Shown: one piece after another, positions 27,834 to 38,300 of the stretch
Numbering within the stretch: position 1 is the stretch's first letter
Layout of the letters: each line of letters starts with the position of its first letter
Source of the DNA: Paraperlucidibaca sp.
Lineage (GTDB): Bacteria; Pseudomonadota; Gammaproteobacteria; Pseudomonadales; Moraxellaceae
NCBI GenBank assembly: GCA_018066805.1
Contig: JAGPVX010000075.1
Span: 1 to 43,395 of the forward strand
Direction of reading: 5' to 3'
Length of the DNA stretch: 43,395 bases
Notes under the pieces: model-generated
Seen by the model: only the letters and a program-made list of their open reading frames with translations
What the model was told of the DNA's origin: nothing
Database searches by the model: none
Made by a program: the position numbers and the translations under genes

Positions 27834-28559
27834 ATGACCGCCTTCCGCCCCGCCGCAACCCGCTGCCTCGATTGCGGCTTACACAAGCTGTGTTTTCCAC
27901 CGAGCTTCGACGAGCACGCATTAAATCGCATCAGCCAATTAGTCGCTCAGCCCAGCGCTTTTGCCAAAAATGAAACGGTATATCGCTTAGGCGACTCAAT
28001 GACTGCGCTTTATGCCGTACGTTCAGGCGCGCTTAAAACCAGCGTTTTGCTGCCTTCAGGTGAAGAGCAAATCACTGGCTTTTATTTGCCAGGGGAAGTT
28101 ATCGGTCTCGATAATATGGGCCAAAGCCATTGCGCCAGTACCGCCACGGCACTAGAGAAAACCACGCTGTGTGAGTTGCCAGTGAACGGCATTAGCCAGC
28201 TATCGCAGCAGCTGCCGGAGTTGCAGGGGCATTTGTTTCAGATCATGAGTACTGAGCTGCGCCAAGATTATCAGCGCATGCATTTGATGGCGCAGGCGAG
28301 CGCCGAGGTGCGGGTGGTGAGTTTTTTATTGGGCTTATCGGCGCGCCAACAGCAGCGACATTTGGCAACAAATGAACTACGGCTATCGATGGGTCGGGCT
28401 GATCTTGCCAACCATTTAGGCTTAGCGCTAGAAACCGTCAGCCGCGCGCTGTCTCAGCTCGCAGATGACGGTTTAATTGAAGTCAGCGGCAAGAACATTC
28501 GCATCATTCATGCCGAACAGCTCGCTGAGCGCGTGGCGGCAGACTGCCACTCAAGCTAA
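27834..28559 (+). CDS. fnr: FNR/Anr-family oxygen-sensing transcriptional regulator
   Basis: 241 residues. It activates anaerobic and microaerobic genes when its [4Fe-4S] cluster is intact. All four cluster Cys are present with the exact E. coli spacing: Cys11, Cys14, Cys20 (CLDCGLHKLC) and Cys113 (TTLCELP), matching C20/C23/C29/C122. A cyclic-nucleotide-binding-type domain follows (about 30-150), then a dimer helix and a helix-turn-helix with recognition residues Glu200, Ser203 and Arg204 (LALETVSRALS), as in FNR (E209/S212/R213), predicting binding to TTGAT-N4-ATCAA. ATG 27834 is chosen because the conserved Cys cluster follows; it has only a weak ribosome binding site. It would be called anr in pseudomonads. 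Confidence 0.93.
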   Translation: MTAFRPAATRCLDCGLHKLCFPPSFDEHALNRISQLVAQPSAFAKNETVYRLGDSMTALYAVRSGALKTSVLLPSGEEQITGFYLPGEVIGLDNMGQSHCASTATALEKTTLCELPVNGISQLSQQLPELQGHLFQIMSTELRQDYQRMHLMAQASAEVRVVSFLLGLSARQQQRHLATNELRLSMGRADLANHLGLALETVSRALSQLADDGLIEVSGKNIRIIHAEQLAERVAADCHSS

Positions 28560-28566
28560 CGACTGA

Positions 28567-28764
28567 TTAATTTGCGTAGCGTTGATCATGCCATGCGGAG
28601 TGCCTAGCTTTCGCTTTTCCAGCAGGCTCATGAGCAATTTCAATCTGGCCTTTCACTTGGCGCATCAAAGCGATCGCTACAGCGCCGGGGATGCCAATAG
28701 CGCAGATCAAAATCACTGCAACCGACAGAAAGCCACTCCAAGTACCCAGTAAGTCCATCCACAT
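28567..28764 (-). CDS. Small single-pass membrane protein, probably FNR-controlled
   Basis: 65 residues of unknown function. One membrane segment (about residues 11-35: SGFLSVAVILICAIGIPGAVAIALM) is followed by a charged cytoplasmic-looking tail with Lys, Arg and His. It weakly resembles the small DUF3149-type membrane proteins, but I cannot confirm this. ATG 28764 has AGGTGGAG eight bases upstream. It converges on fnr with only seven bases between the stops. A well-placed FNR-type promoter lies upstream, the strongest reason to believe the gene is real. Confidence 0.7.
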   Translation of the reverse strand: MWMDLLGTWSGFLSVAVILICAIGIPGAVAIALMRQVKGQIEIAHEPAGKAKARHSAWHDQRYAN

Positions 28765-28796
28765 GATCGTATCTCCACCTTGTTTTCGATGGATTC

Positions 28797-28838
28797 ATTA
28801 GAGCGTAATTGCTCAATGCTTGATTTGATCTGCGTCAA
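28797..28838 (-). promoter_or_regulatory. Class II FNR-type promoter of the small membrane gene
   Basis: Minus strand: FNR box TTGAC-GCAG-ATCAA (28825-28838), nine of ten consensus bases to TTGAT-N4-ATCAA. A -10 element TCTAAT (28797-28802) is placed so that a start at about 28790 puts the box centre at -41.5, the class II activating position. The predicted 5' leader is about 26 bases and contains the ribosome binding site. The box lies 270 bases beyond the end of fnr itself. Confidence 0.75.
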
Positions 28839-28886
28839 GTTTTACTGCGACTCCAGTTGCCGCTATGTAACGCGGCACAAGGCCGC

Positions 28887-30077
28887 TTAGATCAGCACCA
28901 TATTGTCGCGATGAATTAATTCTGGCGCATCGACATAGCCCAAAATCGCCTCAATGCGCTCAGATGCTTGGCCGGCAATACGGCGTGCTTCATCAGCGCA
29001 ATAATTCACTAAGCCAAGGGCGATTTGCTCGCCCGACTCATCCACGCAGGCAATCACCTCACCGCGCTGAAAATTACCGCTCACTGCCGTGACACCGACT
29101 GGCAATAAGCTGCGATGGCCTTGGCGTAACGCTGCCACCGCTCCGGCATCGAGCTGAACTTGCCCCGCCACTTGTAGATGCCCTGCTAGCCACTGCTTGC
29201 GTGCAGCCAAGCGATCTTGCTCAGGCAGCAATAAAGTACCCAAGACATCACCCTGCTTGAGGCGCTGTAGGATGTTTTCACCGCGACCACTGGCAATCAC
29301 CGTGGCGCAACCTGAACGCGCCGCTAGGCGAGCCGCACGCACTTTGGTGATCATGCCGCCACGACCTAGTGCACCACCGCCGCCAGCCATTTTCAGCAAG
29401 CGCGCATCCGTTGCCTGCACTTCAGGCAAAAGTACTGCCGTTGGGTCATGGCGCGGGTCGCGATCAAACATGCCATCTTGATCGGTCAAAATGATGAGTG
29501 CATCGGCTTCGACTAAGTTAGCCACCAGCGCTGCCAAAGTGTCGTTATCGCCGAAACGAATTTCGTCGGTGGCTACCGTGTCATTTTCATTGATGACCGC
29601 AATCACGCCCCAGTTCATTAAGGTGCGCAATGTGCTGCGGGCGTTTAAATAGCGTTTGCGATCGGAGAGATCGTCGTGAGTCAGCAGAACTTGCGCTGTG
29701 CGTACTTGATGCTGACGAAAATGCGTCTCGTAAGCTTGCACCAAGCCCATTTGGCCGATGGCGGCACAGGCTTGCAGCTCAGGCACGCTATCGGGGCGAG
29801 CGCGCAAACCCATGCGCACCATACCTTCCGCAACCGCGCCTGAAGACACCAAAATCAGCTCAATGCCTTGGGCCTTTAGGGCCACCATCTGCTCAACCCA
29901 AGCAGCCATAGCCGCTTGGTCTAGGCCTTGGCCATTATCGGTCAGTAACGCTGAACCAATTTTGACTACCCAGCGCTTGGCGCGCTGCAGGCGATGACGC
30001 TGGCTACTTACGGTTGTAGAGCCAGCGTTTATAGATGTGCTGTCGGCATGAGACATGGACGATTTACCAGCGGTCAT
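28887..30077 (-). CDS. proB: Glutamate 5-kinase
   Basis: First enzyme of proline synthesis; makes glutamate 5-phosphate with ATP and is feedback-inhibited by proline. Up to 396 residues. The amino acid kinase domain has [46 protein letters not shown] and [12 protein letters not shown]; a C-terminal PUA domain (about 300-390) starts after the linker and includes [20 protein letters not shown]. Neither ATG 30077 nor ATG 30056 has a good ribosome binding site; the family usually starts about 25 residues later relative to the kinase domain. It follows obg by 51 bases, the usual obg-proB order. Confidence 0.95.
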   Translation of the reverse strand: MTAGKSSMSHADSTSINAGSTTVSSQRHRLQRAKRWVVKIGSALLTDNGQGLDQAAMAAWVEQMVALKAQGIELILVSSGAVAEGMVRMGLRARPDSVPELQACAAIGQMGLVQAYETHFRQHQVRTAQVLLTHDDLSDRKRYLNARSTLRTLMNWGVIAVINENDTVATDEIRFGDNDTLAALVANLVEADALIILTDQDGMFDRDPRHDPTAVLLPEVQATDARLLKMAGGGGALGRGGMITKVRAARLAARSGCATVIASGRGENILQRLKQGDVLGTLLLPEQDRLAARKQWLAGHLQVAGQVQLDAGAVAALRQGHRSLLPVGVTAVSGNFQRGEVIACVDESGEQIALGLVNYCADEARRIAGQASERIEAILGYVDAPELIHRDNMVLI

Positions 30078-30128
30078 TAGTAATAGGCAGTGATGCTGCC
30101 GTCATTGTGCGGCCTTGTCGATATCGCC

Positions 30129-31421
<1,293 letters not shown>

Positions 31422-31682
31422 TTAGGCGTTAGCTACGACAACCACGTATTTGCGGTTGAATTCGCCTTTAGTAACAAACTTTACCACGCCGTGCGCTTTC
31501 GCGAACAAGGTATGGTCACGGCCCATGCCGACGTTTTCGCCAGCCCAGAACTGTGTGCCGCGCTGACGGATGATAATGCCGCCTGCTTGGATTTGTTGGC
31601 CGCCGTAGACTTTAACGCCTAATCGTTTGGCTTCTGAGTCGCGACCGTTACGAGTGGAACCACCGGCTTTTTTATGTGCCAT
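31422..31682 (-). CDS. rpmA: 50S ribosomal protein L27
   Basis: 86 residues with the family N-terminus [20 protein letters not shown] and core [20 protein letters not shown]. The N-terminal tail reaches the peptidyl transferase centre. AGGAGA precedes ATG 31682. It follows rplU by 25 bases in the universal rplU-rpmA pair. Confidence 0.99.
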   Translation of the reverse strand: MAHKKAGGSTRNGRDSEAKRLGVKVYGGQQIQAGGIIIRQRGTQFWAGENVGMGRDHTLFAKAHGVVKFVTKGEFNRKYVVVVANA

Positions 31683-31707
31683 GTCTGTATCTCCTGCAGA
31701 TCAGCGA

Positions 31708-32019
31708 TTAAACGCTGATACCTGTAATTTTCAATTCGGTGTAGTACTGGCGATGACCGGCTTGACGACGGTAATGCTTACGACGACGGAATTTAACGAT
31801 ACGGATCTTATCATGGCGACCGTGGTCCAGCACTTCTGCTGTAACTTTAGCACCGGCAACGATAGGTGTACCGATTTGAATGCTGTCGCCATCCACAACC
31901 ATCAGAACGTCATCGAACGTAATGGTCTGACCTGGCTCAACATTAAGTAATTCTACTTTCAGGCGTTCGCCTTCAATCACACGGTGTTGTTTACCACCGC
32001 TTTTAATAACTGCGTACAT
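31708..32019 (-). CDS. rplU: 50S ribosomal protein L21
   Basis: 103 residues from ATG 32019 ([14 protein letters not shown]), the E. coli length. The C-terminal [23 protein letters not shown] is the rRNA-binding signature. GGGAG lies upstream. The open frame extends five codons more but without support. First gene of rplU-rpmA, with its own strong promoter, divergent from ispB. Confidence 0.99.
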   Translation of the reverse strand: MYAVIKSGGKQHRVIEGERLKVELLNVEPGQTITFDDVLMVVDGDSIQIGTPIVAGAKVTAEVLDHGRHDKIRIVKFRRRKHYRRQAGHRQYYTELKITGISV

Positions 32020-32125
32020 TTGCTTGGCTCCCACCAGTCAATCGAAACAGGTCGCGAACCGGTTAAGGCCGCCGTTTTGCTCTAGGGAATGAGCACCCGC
32101 ATTCGAGAATTTCGCAAGGCGCGCA

Positions 32126-32154
32126 ATCTTAGTGAAAACCCTGCGTAAGTGCAA
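32126..32154 (-). promoter_or_regulatory. rplU-rpmA promoter
   Basis: Minus strand: -35 TTGCAC (32149-32154), exactly 17 bp, -10 TAAGAT (32126-32131), then the discriminator TGCGCGCC. The leader to rplU is about 100 bases. The GC-rich discriminator suits repression by ppGpp/DksA. Confidence 0.8.
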
Positions 32155-32161
32155 GCCACCG

Positions 32162-32190
32162 TTGCCCTTATAACGCTGCGATAATAATTT
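32162..32190 (+). promoter_or_regulatory. Possible ispB promoter
   Basis: -35-like TTGCCC (32162-32167), 17 bp, -10-like TAATTT (32185-32190), in the 248-bp divergent region between rplU and ispB. Matches are partial. Downstream lies a GC-rich stretch (32208-32224) and the ispB start, which lacks a visible Shine-Dalgarno sequence. Confidence 0.35.
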
Positions 32191-32267
32191 AGATCCTTAG
32201 CTTATGGCCGCGCCGCGCCGCGACTGGTAGGATTCGCATCCTTATTGCGCCCACATAAAATTGCACC

Positions 32268-33233
32268 ATGGATTTCAACGCTATCTTACATTTGGTCCGC
32301 GACGATTTTGCCTCCGTCGACGCCTGCATTCATGAGCAACTGAAATCGCGCGTGCCTTTGGTCAGCGAAGTGGGCCGCTATATTGTGCAAAGCGGCGGCA
32401 AGCGCTTACGGCCATTAGTGACGCTACTTGCTGCGCGCGCCTGCGGTTATCGTGATGGTAGTGCCCATGTAGTAATGGCCGGCGTTATTGAAATGCTGCA
32501 CACCGCCACCTTGTTGCACGATGACGTTGTCGATGAGTCTGGCCTGCGTCGCGGCCGCGCTACCGTCAATGCGCATTGGGGCAACTCAACAGCTGTGCTG
32601 GTCGGTGACTATCTCGTAGCGCGCGCCTTCCAAATGATCGCCAGTCTGAAAAGCCAAGATGTTTTCGACATCATGAGCGATAGCACCTGCGTCATTGCCG
32701 AAGGCGAAGTGCTACAGCTAATAAATCAGCACGATCCTGACACCACCGAAGAGCGCTACCTCGAAGTCATTCACGGCAAAACCGCGAAGATGTTTGAAGC
32801 TGCAGCCGAATGCGCCGCAGCACTATCGAACCCTGCACATCGTGAGGCTATGGCTACTTACGCCCGCCACCTAGGTGCCGCCTTCCAAATCATCGATGAC
32901 GTGCTCGACTACACTAGCTCGGCAAAAGTCATGGGCAAAAACGTTGGTGATGATCTCGCCGAAGGCAAACCTACTCTGCCGCTGATTCAGGCCATGAAAA
33001 TTGCCGCTCCCGCTGAAGCCAATATGGTTCGCGAGGCGATTCGCAGCGGTGGCTTAGAGCATCTGCAAGAAATCATCCAACTTGTGCAAGATTGCGGCGC
33101 ACTCGACTACAGCCTAGCGCGTGCCAAGGCCGAGTCCGATGCTGCGATTGCTGCATTAAGCACGCTCGAAGAATCTATTTGGCGTGATGCGTTAGCCGAT
33201 TTAGCGCGTGAGGCATTAGCACGCAACCATTAA
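32268..33233 (+). CDS. ispB: Polyprenyl (octaprenyl) diphosphate synthase
   Basis: Builds the long isoprenoid side chain of ubiquinone from FPP and IPP. It has 321 residues. The first Asp-rich motif is LLHDDVVDESGLRRG and the second FQIIDDVLDY; GGKRLRPL near the N-terminus binds IPP, and EGKPTLPLI follows the second motif. The chain length (C40 or C45) cannot be fixed from the sequence. The start at ATG 32268 has no clear ribosome binding site. Divergent placement from rplU is conserved in gammaproteobacteria. Confidence 0.96.
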   Translation: MDFNAILHLVRDDFASVDACIHEQLKSRVPLVSEVGRYIVQSGGKRLRPLVTLLAARACGYRDGSAHVVMAGVIEMLHTATLLHDDVVDESGLRRGRATVNAHWGNSTAVLVGDYLVARAFQMIASLKSQDVFDIMSDSTCVIAEGEVLQLINQHDPDTTEERYLEVIHGKTAKMFEAAAECAAALSNPAHREAMATYARHLGAAFQIIDDVLDYTSSAKVMGKNVGDDLAEGKPTLPLIQAMKIAAPAEANMVREAIRSGGLEHLQEIIQLVQDCGALDYSLARAKAESDAAIAALSTLEESIWRDALADLAREALARNH

Positions 33234-33263
33234 TGTACATTTTGTAACTTGCCTGCACCGAAC

Positions 33264-33288
33264 CTTGCACTAGTGCAAGTGCTACACT
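33264..33288 (+). promoter_or_regulatory. 16-bp palindrome and extended -10 element before the response regulator gene
   Basis: A perfect palindrome CTTGCACTAGTGCAAG (33264-33279) is followed three bases later by an extended -10 candidate TGCTACACT (33280-33288). The palindrome would occupy the -35/spacer region, the place of a repressor operator or a proximal activator site. The gap 33234-33335 is otherwise featureless. No regulator can be named. Confidence 0.45.
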
Positions 33289-33335
33289 TGTTGGATATGA
33301 TTCGCTCTGTCAGATACGCATAGCAAGGATTCAGC

Positions 33336-33713
33336 ATGTCCCGTCGCACTATATTACTAATCGAAGATGATGAGCTCATTGCAGGCTTAGTTCGCCTGAT
33401 GGTTGAGCGCTTAGGTCATGAGTTAGTGTGGGCGCCGGATGGCGAGGCTGGCAAACAGATGCTTGAAACCGGCTCTGCCGATATTGTCATTTTAGATATT
33501 TTACTGCCCTACCTAAGCGGCTTTGAAGTGCTTAAGTCGCTGCGTGCTAACCCAAGCACAGCAAAGCTCCCTGTGCTTGTACTAACAGGTAAAACAGCTC
33601 AGGCCGATATTGACCGAGTAGTAGAAGCTGGCGCTGACGACTTTCTCGCCAAACCCTTCCAGCCCAACGAGCTCAGCCAACGGCTTACTCGTTTGCTTCG
33701 CCGCCTAGGCTGA
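33336..33713 (+). CDS. Single-domain response regulator (receiver only)
   Basis: 125 residues, all receiver domain, no output domain. Acidic pair Glu10-Asp11-Asp12 (LIEDDE), phosphoacceptor Asp54 (VILDILLPY), switch Thr84 (VLTGKT) and Lys106 (FLAKPF) are all present, so it should be phosphorylated. AAGGA precedes the ATG. It ends nine bases before bcsG, so the two are very probably co-transcribed. No sensor kinase is present in the window. It may act by protein contact, perhaps on the cellulose machinery; this is inference from position. Confidence 0.9.
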   Translation: MSRRTILLIEDDELIAGLVRLMVERLGHELVWAPDGEAGKQMLETGSADIVILDILLPYLSGFEVLKSLRANPSTAKLPVLVLTGKTAQADIDRVVEAGADDFLAKPFQPNELSQRLTRLLRRLG

Positions 33714-33722
33714 GGACGATTC

Positions 33723-35312
33723 ATGGGTTTGTGGAATGGCTATTTCATCGCAAAATTAGGCCTGTTCTACGCAGACTATATTGACTTCAATGTCCTACTT
33801 AATCTTGCACTAGCTTTCGCAGTCATACTGCCATTGCGCCGTAAAGTCTGGCGCATCGCACGATTACTCGTTGCCATCCCTGCGGCAATCGCCCTGCTCT
33901 ATTACGACACCCGCCTTCCGCCATTTTCTCGGCTGTTAGCGCAGCAGCAAAATCTTGAACAATTTAGCCTTAGCTATGCCACAGAGCTCTTGGGGCGATT
34001 CATCAACCCGAGTGTCTTGCTTTATGGCCTTGGCCTGTTTTTTATTGCCTATATATTTGCTCGCAAACTTCGCTTAACGACCTTTGTCTTGCTCGCTATT
34101 TGGCCAGCCATTCCGCTCTATAGCATGTGGCAAAATCAGCAAACTATCGTGCGTGCGCCTCAAAATACGGCCTTAGTGGCAGCAAGGGCTGAGCAAGCCA
34201 GCATCGCCCCGGCTGGCACCACTGGCGAACCCAAAGACGCCAATATTGATGCCGCACTAACGCGCTTCTATGCAGAGCAAGCCAAACGCCAAGTAAGCTT
34301 TGCGCGCCCAGAGGCGACACCAGCGTTTGACATTTTAATCGTGCAGATTTGCTCATTAGCGTGGGATGACTTGCTGATGACTGAGCAAGCGCAAGCACCA
34401 CTTCTGCAGCGCACGGACATCTTGCTTAAGCGCTTCAATACCGCCACCTCATACAGTGGACCTGCTGCAATTCGCCTGCTGCGCTCGGCCTGCGGCCAAA
34501 CCTCGCACAAGTCTTTATATGAGCCAGCGGCAGCCAACTGCTATTTGTTCAATCAGTTTGAACAAGCCGGCTTCCGCAAACACATGCTGCTTAATCACGA
34601 TGGTGTTTTCGGCAATATGCTGCAGGAAATCCAGCAATATGGTGGACTCAATGTCACGCCAGACACGAACTCACCAGCCAGCACTGCATGGCTAAGCTTT
34701 GATGGCTCTACAATTAAAGATGACTATGAAGTGCTCAATGGCTGGCTAACACGCCACCCACACGACGCTAGCGCGCCAGTGGCTCTGTACTACAACACCA
34801 CTAGTTTGCATGATGGCAACCACCCGCCAGGCACTAGCTCATCGAATGGCTCTGCTAGCCAATATGGCACGCGCGTGAAGCGCTTATTGTCTGACTTGGA
34901 CCGACTCGTCACCACGCTAGAAACTCAGCAGCGACCAACTATGCTGGTGTTTATCCCTGAGCATGGTGCTGGCTCTCGTGGCGACCGCATGCAGATTCCC
35001 TTTATGCGTGAGAACCCAAGTCCGGCCATCACATTGGTGCCTGCTGCTGTGCGCTTTGTTGGCCTAGCCAAACAGCCCAGCCCCATCACGATTGATCAGC
35101 CCACCAGCTATATCGACCTTGCAGGCTTAATGCGCGATGCCATCGCGCAAGACCCATATCGCAATAATAGTGTGACGGCAGCCACGCTCGCCGCCAGCAT
35201 CACCAGCACACCTTATGTGTCCGGCAATGAAGCTGTGACCGTGGTGCGCTATAGCGATGATTATTATCTGCACTATCAGGGCGGCGCTTGGGCGAACTAT
35301 CGCTACCAATAA
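33723..35312 (+). CDS. bcsG: Cellulose phosphoethanolamine transferase BcsG
   Basis: 529-residue inner membrane protein of the alkaline phosphatase superfamily that transfers phosphoethanolamine from phosphatidylethanolamine to nascent cellulose. The N-terminal part (to about residue 145) holds about four or five membrane helices. The periplasmic domain has the nucleophile Ser245 in TSYSGPAAIRLL, with Cys210 (ICSLAW) and Cys257 (SACGQTSH) at the same distances as Cys243, Ser278 and Cys290 of E. coli BcsG. Metal/active-site blocks YNTTSLHDGNH and IPEHGAGSRGDRM are present. GAGGA precedes the ATG. No bcsE or bcsF is seen nearby. It converges on bcsC. Confidence 0.95.
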   Translation: MGLWNGYFIAKLGLFYADYIDFNVLLNLALAFAVILPLRRKVWRIARLLVAIPAAIALLYYDTRLPPFSRLLAQQQNLEQFSLSYATELLGRFINPSVLLYGLGLFFIAYIFARKLRLTTFVLLAIWPAIPLYSMWQNQQTIVRAPQNTALVAARAEQASIAPAGTTGEPKDANIDAALTRFYAEQAKRQVSFARPEATPAFDILIVQICSLAWDDLLMTEQAQAPLLQRTDILLKRFNTATSYSGPAAIRLLRSACGQTSHKSLYEPAAANCYLFNQFEQAGFRKHMLLNHDGVFGNMLQEIQQYGGLNVTPDTNSPASTAWLSFDGSTIKDDYEVLNGWLTRHPHDASAPVALYYNTTSLHDGNHPPGTSSSNGSASQYGTRVKRLLSDLDRLVTTLETQQRPTMLVFIPEHGAGSRGDRMQIPFMRENPSPAITLVPAAVRFVGLAKQPSPITIDQPTSYIDLAGLMRDAIAQDPYRNNSVTAATLAASITSTPYVSGNEAVTVVRYSDDYYLHYQGGAWANYRYQ

Positions 35313-35344
35313 GCGCCGCTAGCTGAACTGCCTTGCTCTAGGAT

Positions 35345-38300
35345 CTAGAAGTCTGCGTAAGTTCTCAGCAAGCGTGGCGGATACTCAACCAAGCCGCGCT
35401 TAGGTTTTATTTCGTAGCGCAAATACAGCTGCAGCACATTGGGCGAGTAGAACTCCGCACGATCGATGCGAAAGCCTGTGCCAATAAACCAGTTCGGTGC
35501 CACGCGCTTTTCCAATGCACCTTGCAAGCTGTAACTCATGCTGACACCGCCGCCACCGCCAGCATAAATCGGGTTAGGCAAAATGGGATTCGCACTCGCA
35601 TTAGCCACCGCTAGAGCCTGCAAAGCCGCATCGGTTGGGTGGTAGGGGCTGTCTTTCGATGTCGCCCAACTCAAACCAACACTAGGCTCGAGCAGATAAG
35701 CATAGTCCTTCCAACGCCCCGTCCAACGCACAGGAAAATCTAAGCTAAGGTATTGCTGCGGGCTGTAATAGCCGCCATGACCAAAGCTAAACTCACTCAG
35801 ATCTTTAGTGAAATGCCAGTAGGTCAAACCTAAGCCGGCATTGACTTGAGTATCACGACGATCGATCACGTCATGACTCTGTGACACCGATAAGCGCAAC
35901 TCTTCGTTGGTCGCCACCGATGTGCCTGTGAGGACTGCTGCGCGACCACCAATCGCTCGCGTGCGGCCATTGACACTATTGCTAAAGCGGAAGCTTGCAC
36001 CAGTGCGCACCACCCCGCCCCACACACGTCCAGACGCCGGATCGCGCGTGCCGGCATAAGACAGCAGGCTGCTTTGCACAGGCCGGCGAAACAGCTCCAT
36101 ACTTTTATAATGCGTGGCATCGGCATCGCTATAGCGCAGACCGCCAACCCATGAAGTTACGGCAAAGCCTAGCGGCGTAGTGCCTAAGTCAAAGCGGTAA
36201 TTATCTGTCTCAAAGCCGACGCCAAGCGCTATGCCATCGGCCGATTGGCTGACTGGCGTGATGCCCGTGGGGGACTTAGCTAAGACTTGGCCAAACTGCG
36301 CTTGATCACGCAAATTCGTCGGCAAAGTACCGGCATCAATGCTGACCTGATCGATATGACCAATGAAGTGGCCGCGATAACCAATAGGCCAGTAAATTTC
36401 CGTGGGAATTTCTGTCACTCGCGTGGTGGAGATGCCATCGGTACCAGATTTTTCACGATAGATGAGCCCGGTGTGAACATAGCCATCAAGACGTTTTTGG
36501 TTGCGTGTGAGTGCGCGCTCGGTCGCGGTTTTGGCAAACTCAACCTCTACGCTTAAGGCATTGGGATTGCCCACTGGTCTGCCTTCAAACTCGCTTGCTT
36601 GAGCAAACCATTGGAAAGCCTGAGCATGATCGCCCGCGGCCTCGGCCATTTCGCCACGACCTAAAAACGAGTCGACTTGTAAGCCACCGAGTCGGCTATT
36701 TTGTGCGTTAGTTAAGCTTTGACGCGACTTTGTGTAAGGGGCAAGTGTGGCCGTTGCTCCAGCTGGATCGTTGCCGGCAATTAGCACGTCGGCGAGTGCA
36801 AACTGCCAGTCGATGTTGCTAGCCTGCGGATCAGCGTTTGCTTGACGCTCACGCATCCACTCCACGCCGTTAGGCAGTTTTGCATCAGGGCGCTGGATAA
36901 GTATTTTGGCCACTTGGGCGCTGGCATCTGGATCGTCTTGGCTTAATCGCTCTGCCTGTACAAAAGCTGCTTGACGCTCACTCAGGCTTTTCGCATCTGC
37001 CAATATTTGCAGCTGGCGACGCAGGCGCAGCTCATCGGCATAACGCACGATGGACTCGTTGAGCTCAGACTCCGGTACAGCAGCGAGCGCTGCTTCGGCG
37101 TCATCAAAACGATCTTGTGAGCTAGCAAACAGCGCATAAGCATAGGCACTAGAGCCATCGTTCAAGTTCGCAAATGGTGCCATGACGGCATCACCTTCAT
37201 CGCCACGCTGCTGACGCTGCAATACTTTCGCTAAATCAAAAGCAAGCCACGGGTCATTGGGGGCTTCATGCTGAGCTAAACGTAAGCGTTTTTCTGCTGC
37301 AGCAAAATCACCTTTCTCAACCAGTGCATCTGCCTCATCACGAAGCTGGCCTGCTTTCACTCGCGCCAATGTTTCACGCAGTTCTGGCCTATCACCGGCC
37401 TCAACCAATAACGCTCTGGCCTCAGCCACACGTCCTTCTTGTGCCAGCCAACTCAGATAATTACTTAAGCTGCCTTCATGGCCTGGCGTGAAGCGTAGCG
37501 CCTCTTTCCATGCAGCCTCAGCGCCAGCTTTATTACCTTGCTCCGCCAAAAGTTGGGCACGCAAATTTAAGGCATCGGCCTGATGCGGCTGCAATGCCAA
37601 AGCCTTCGAAGTAGCCTTTAAAGCCTCATCGAGGGATATCGTGTCACGCGTCTTTCTCGCGCTCGCCAAGCTAGCCCAAAATGTGGCTGTGCGTTTGAGG
37701 CTTTGCAGCTCACTACGAAGATCTGGGTTATTAGCCTTCAGAGCTTGTGAAAAAAGTTCTACCGCCTCGGCATGCCTGCCTTCCCGCATACGAATGCGAC
37801 CAAGGCCGGCTAAAGTAGCTGCGTCATTTCCACGCTGCTTCTGCAAGGCCAGTAACGCCTTCTCAGCTCTACCTGTTTGGTCATTTTGCAAATCACGCAG
37901 CGCCGTCTCACGCGCAATAACAAAGGGGTCATTGCGCCGCTTTAGTTCGGCGGCCGCCTCGGCACGGCGCTCACCTTCTGGACTAGACAGCATGTCATTT
38001 AAGGCTTCTCGATAGCGCTGCTGACCAGGGTTGTCTCGAACTAGCTGCGCTAAGCCATCGGTGGCAGTCGCCCAGTAAGCGGGCACGCTCGCTAGCAAAC
38101 GGTAATAACGCAGCGATAAGTCGCCGCCTGGCGGGCCTTTCGGAAAGACACGCCTAGCCATGACCACGGCAGCTTCACCGCGACCTGTGCGCGCCATAAT
38201 TTCCGCTGTGGCAAAGTCGCGGCCATCGCCACTGCTTAGGCGGCGATAGGCTTGAGCTTGAGCTAACGCTGAAGAGTTTGGATGTGCTTTTACTAAGGTC

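Noticed and set aside
27413..27931. 172-codon minus-strand frame across rpsT and its terminator
   Set aside because: It runs through the rpsT gene and a perfect terminator; it is a shadow frame.
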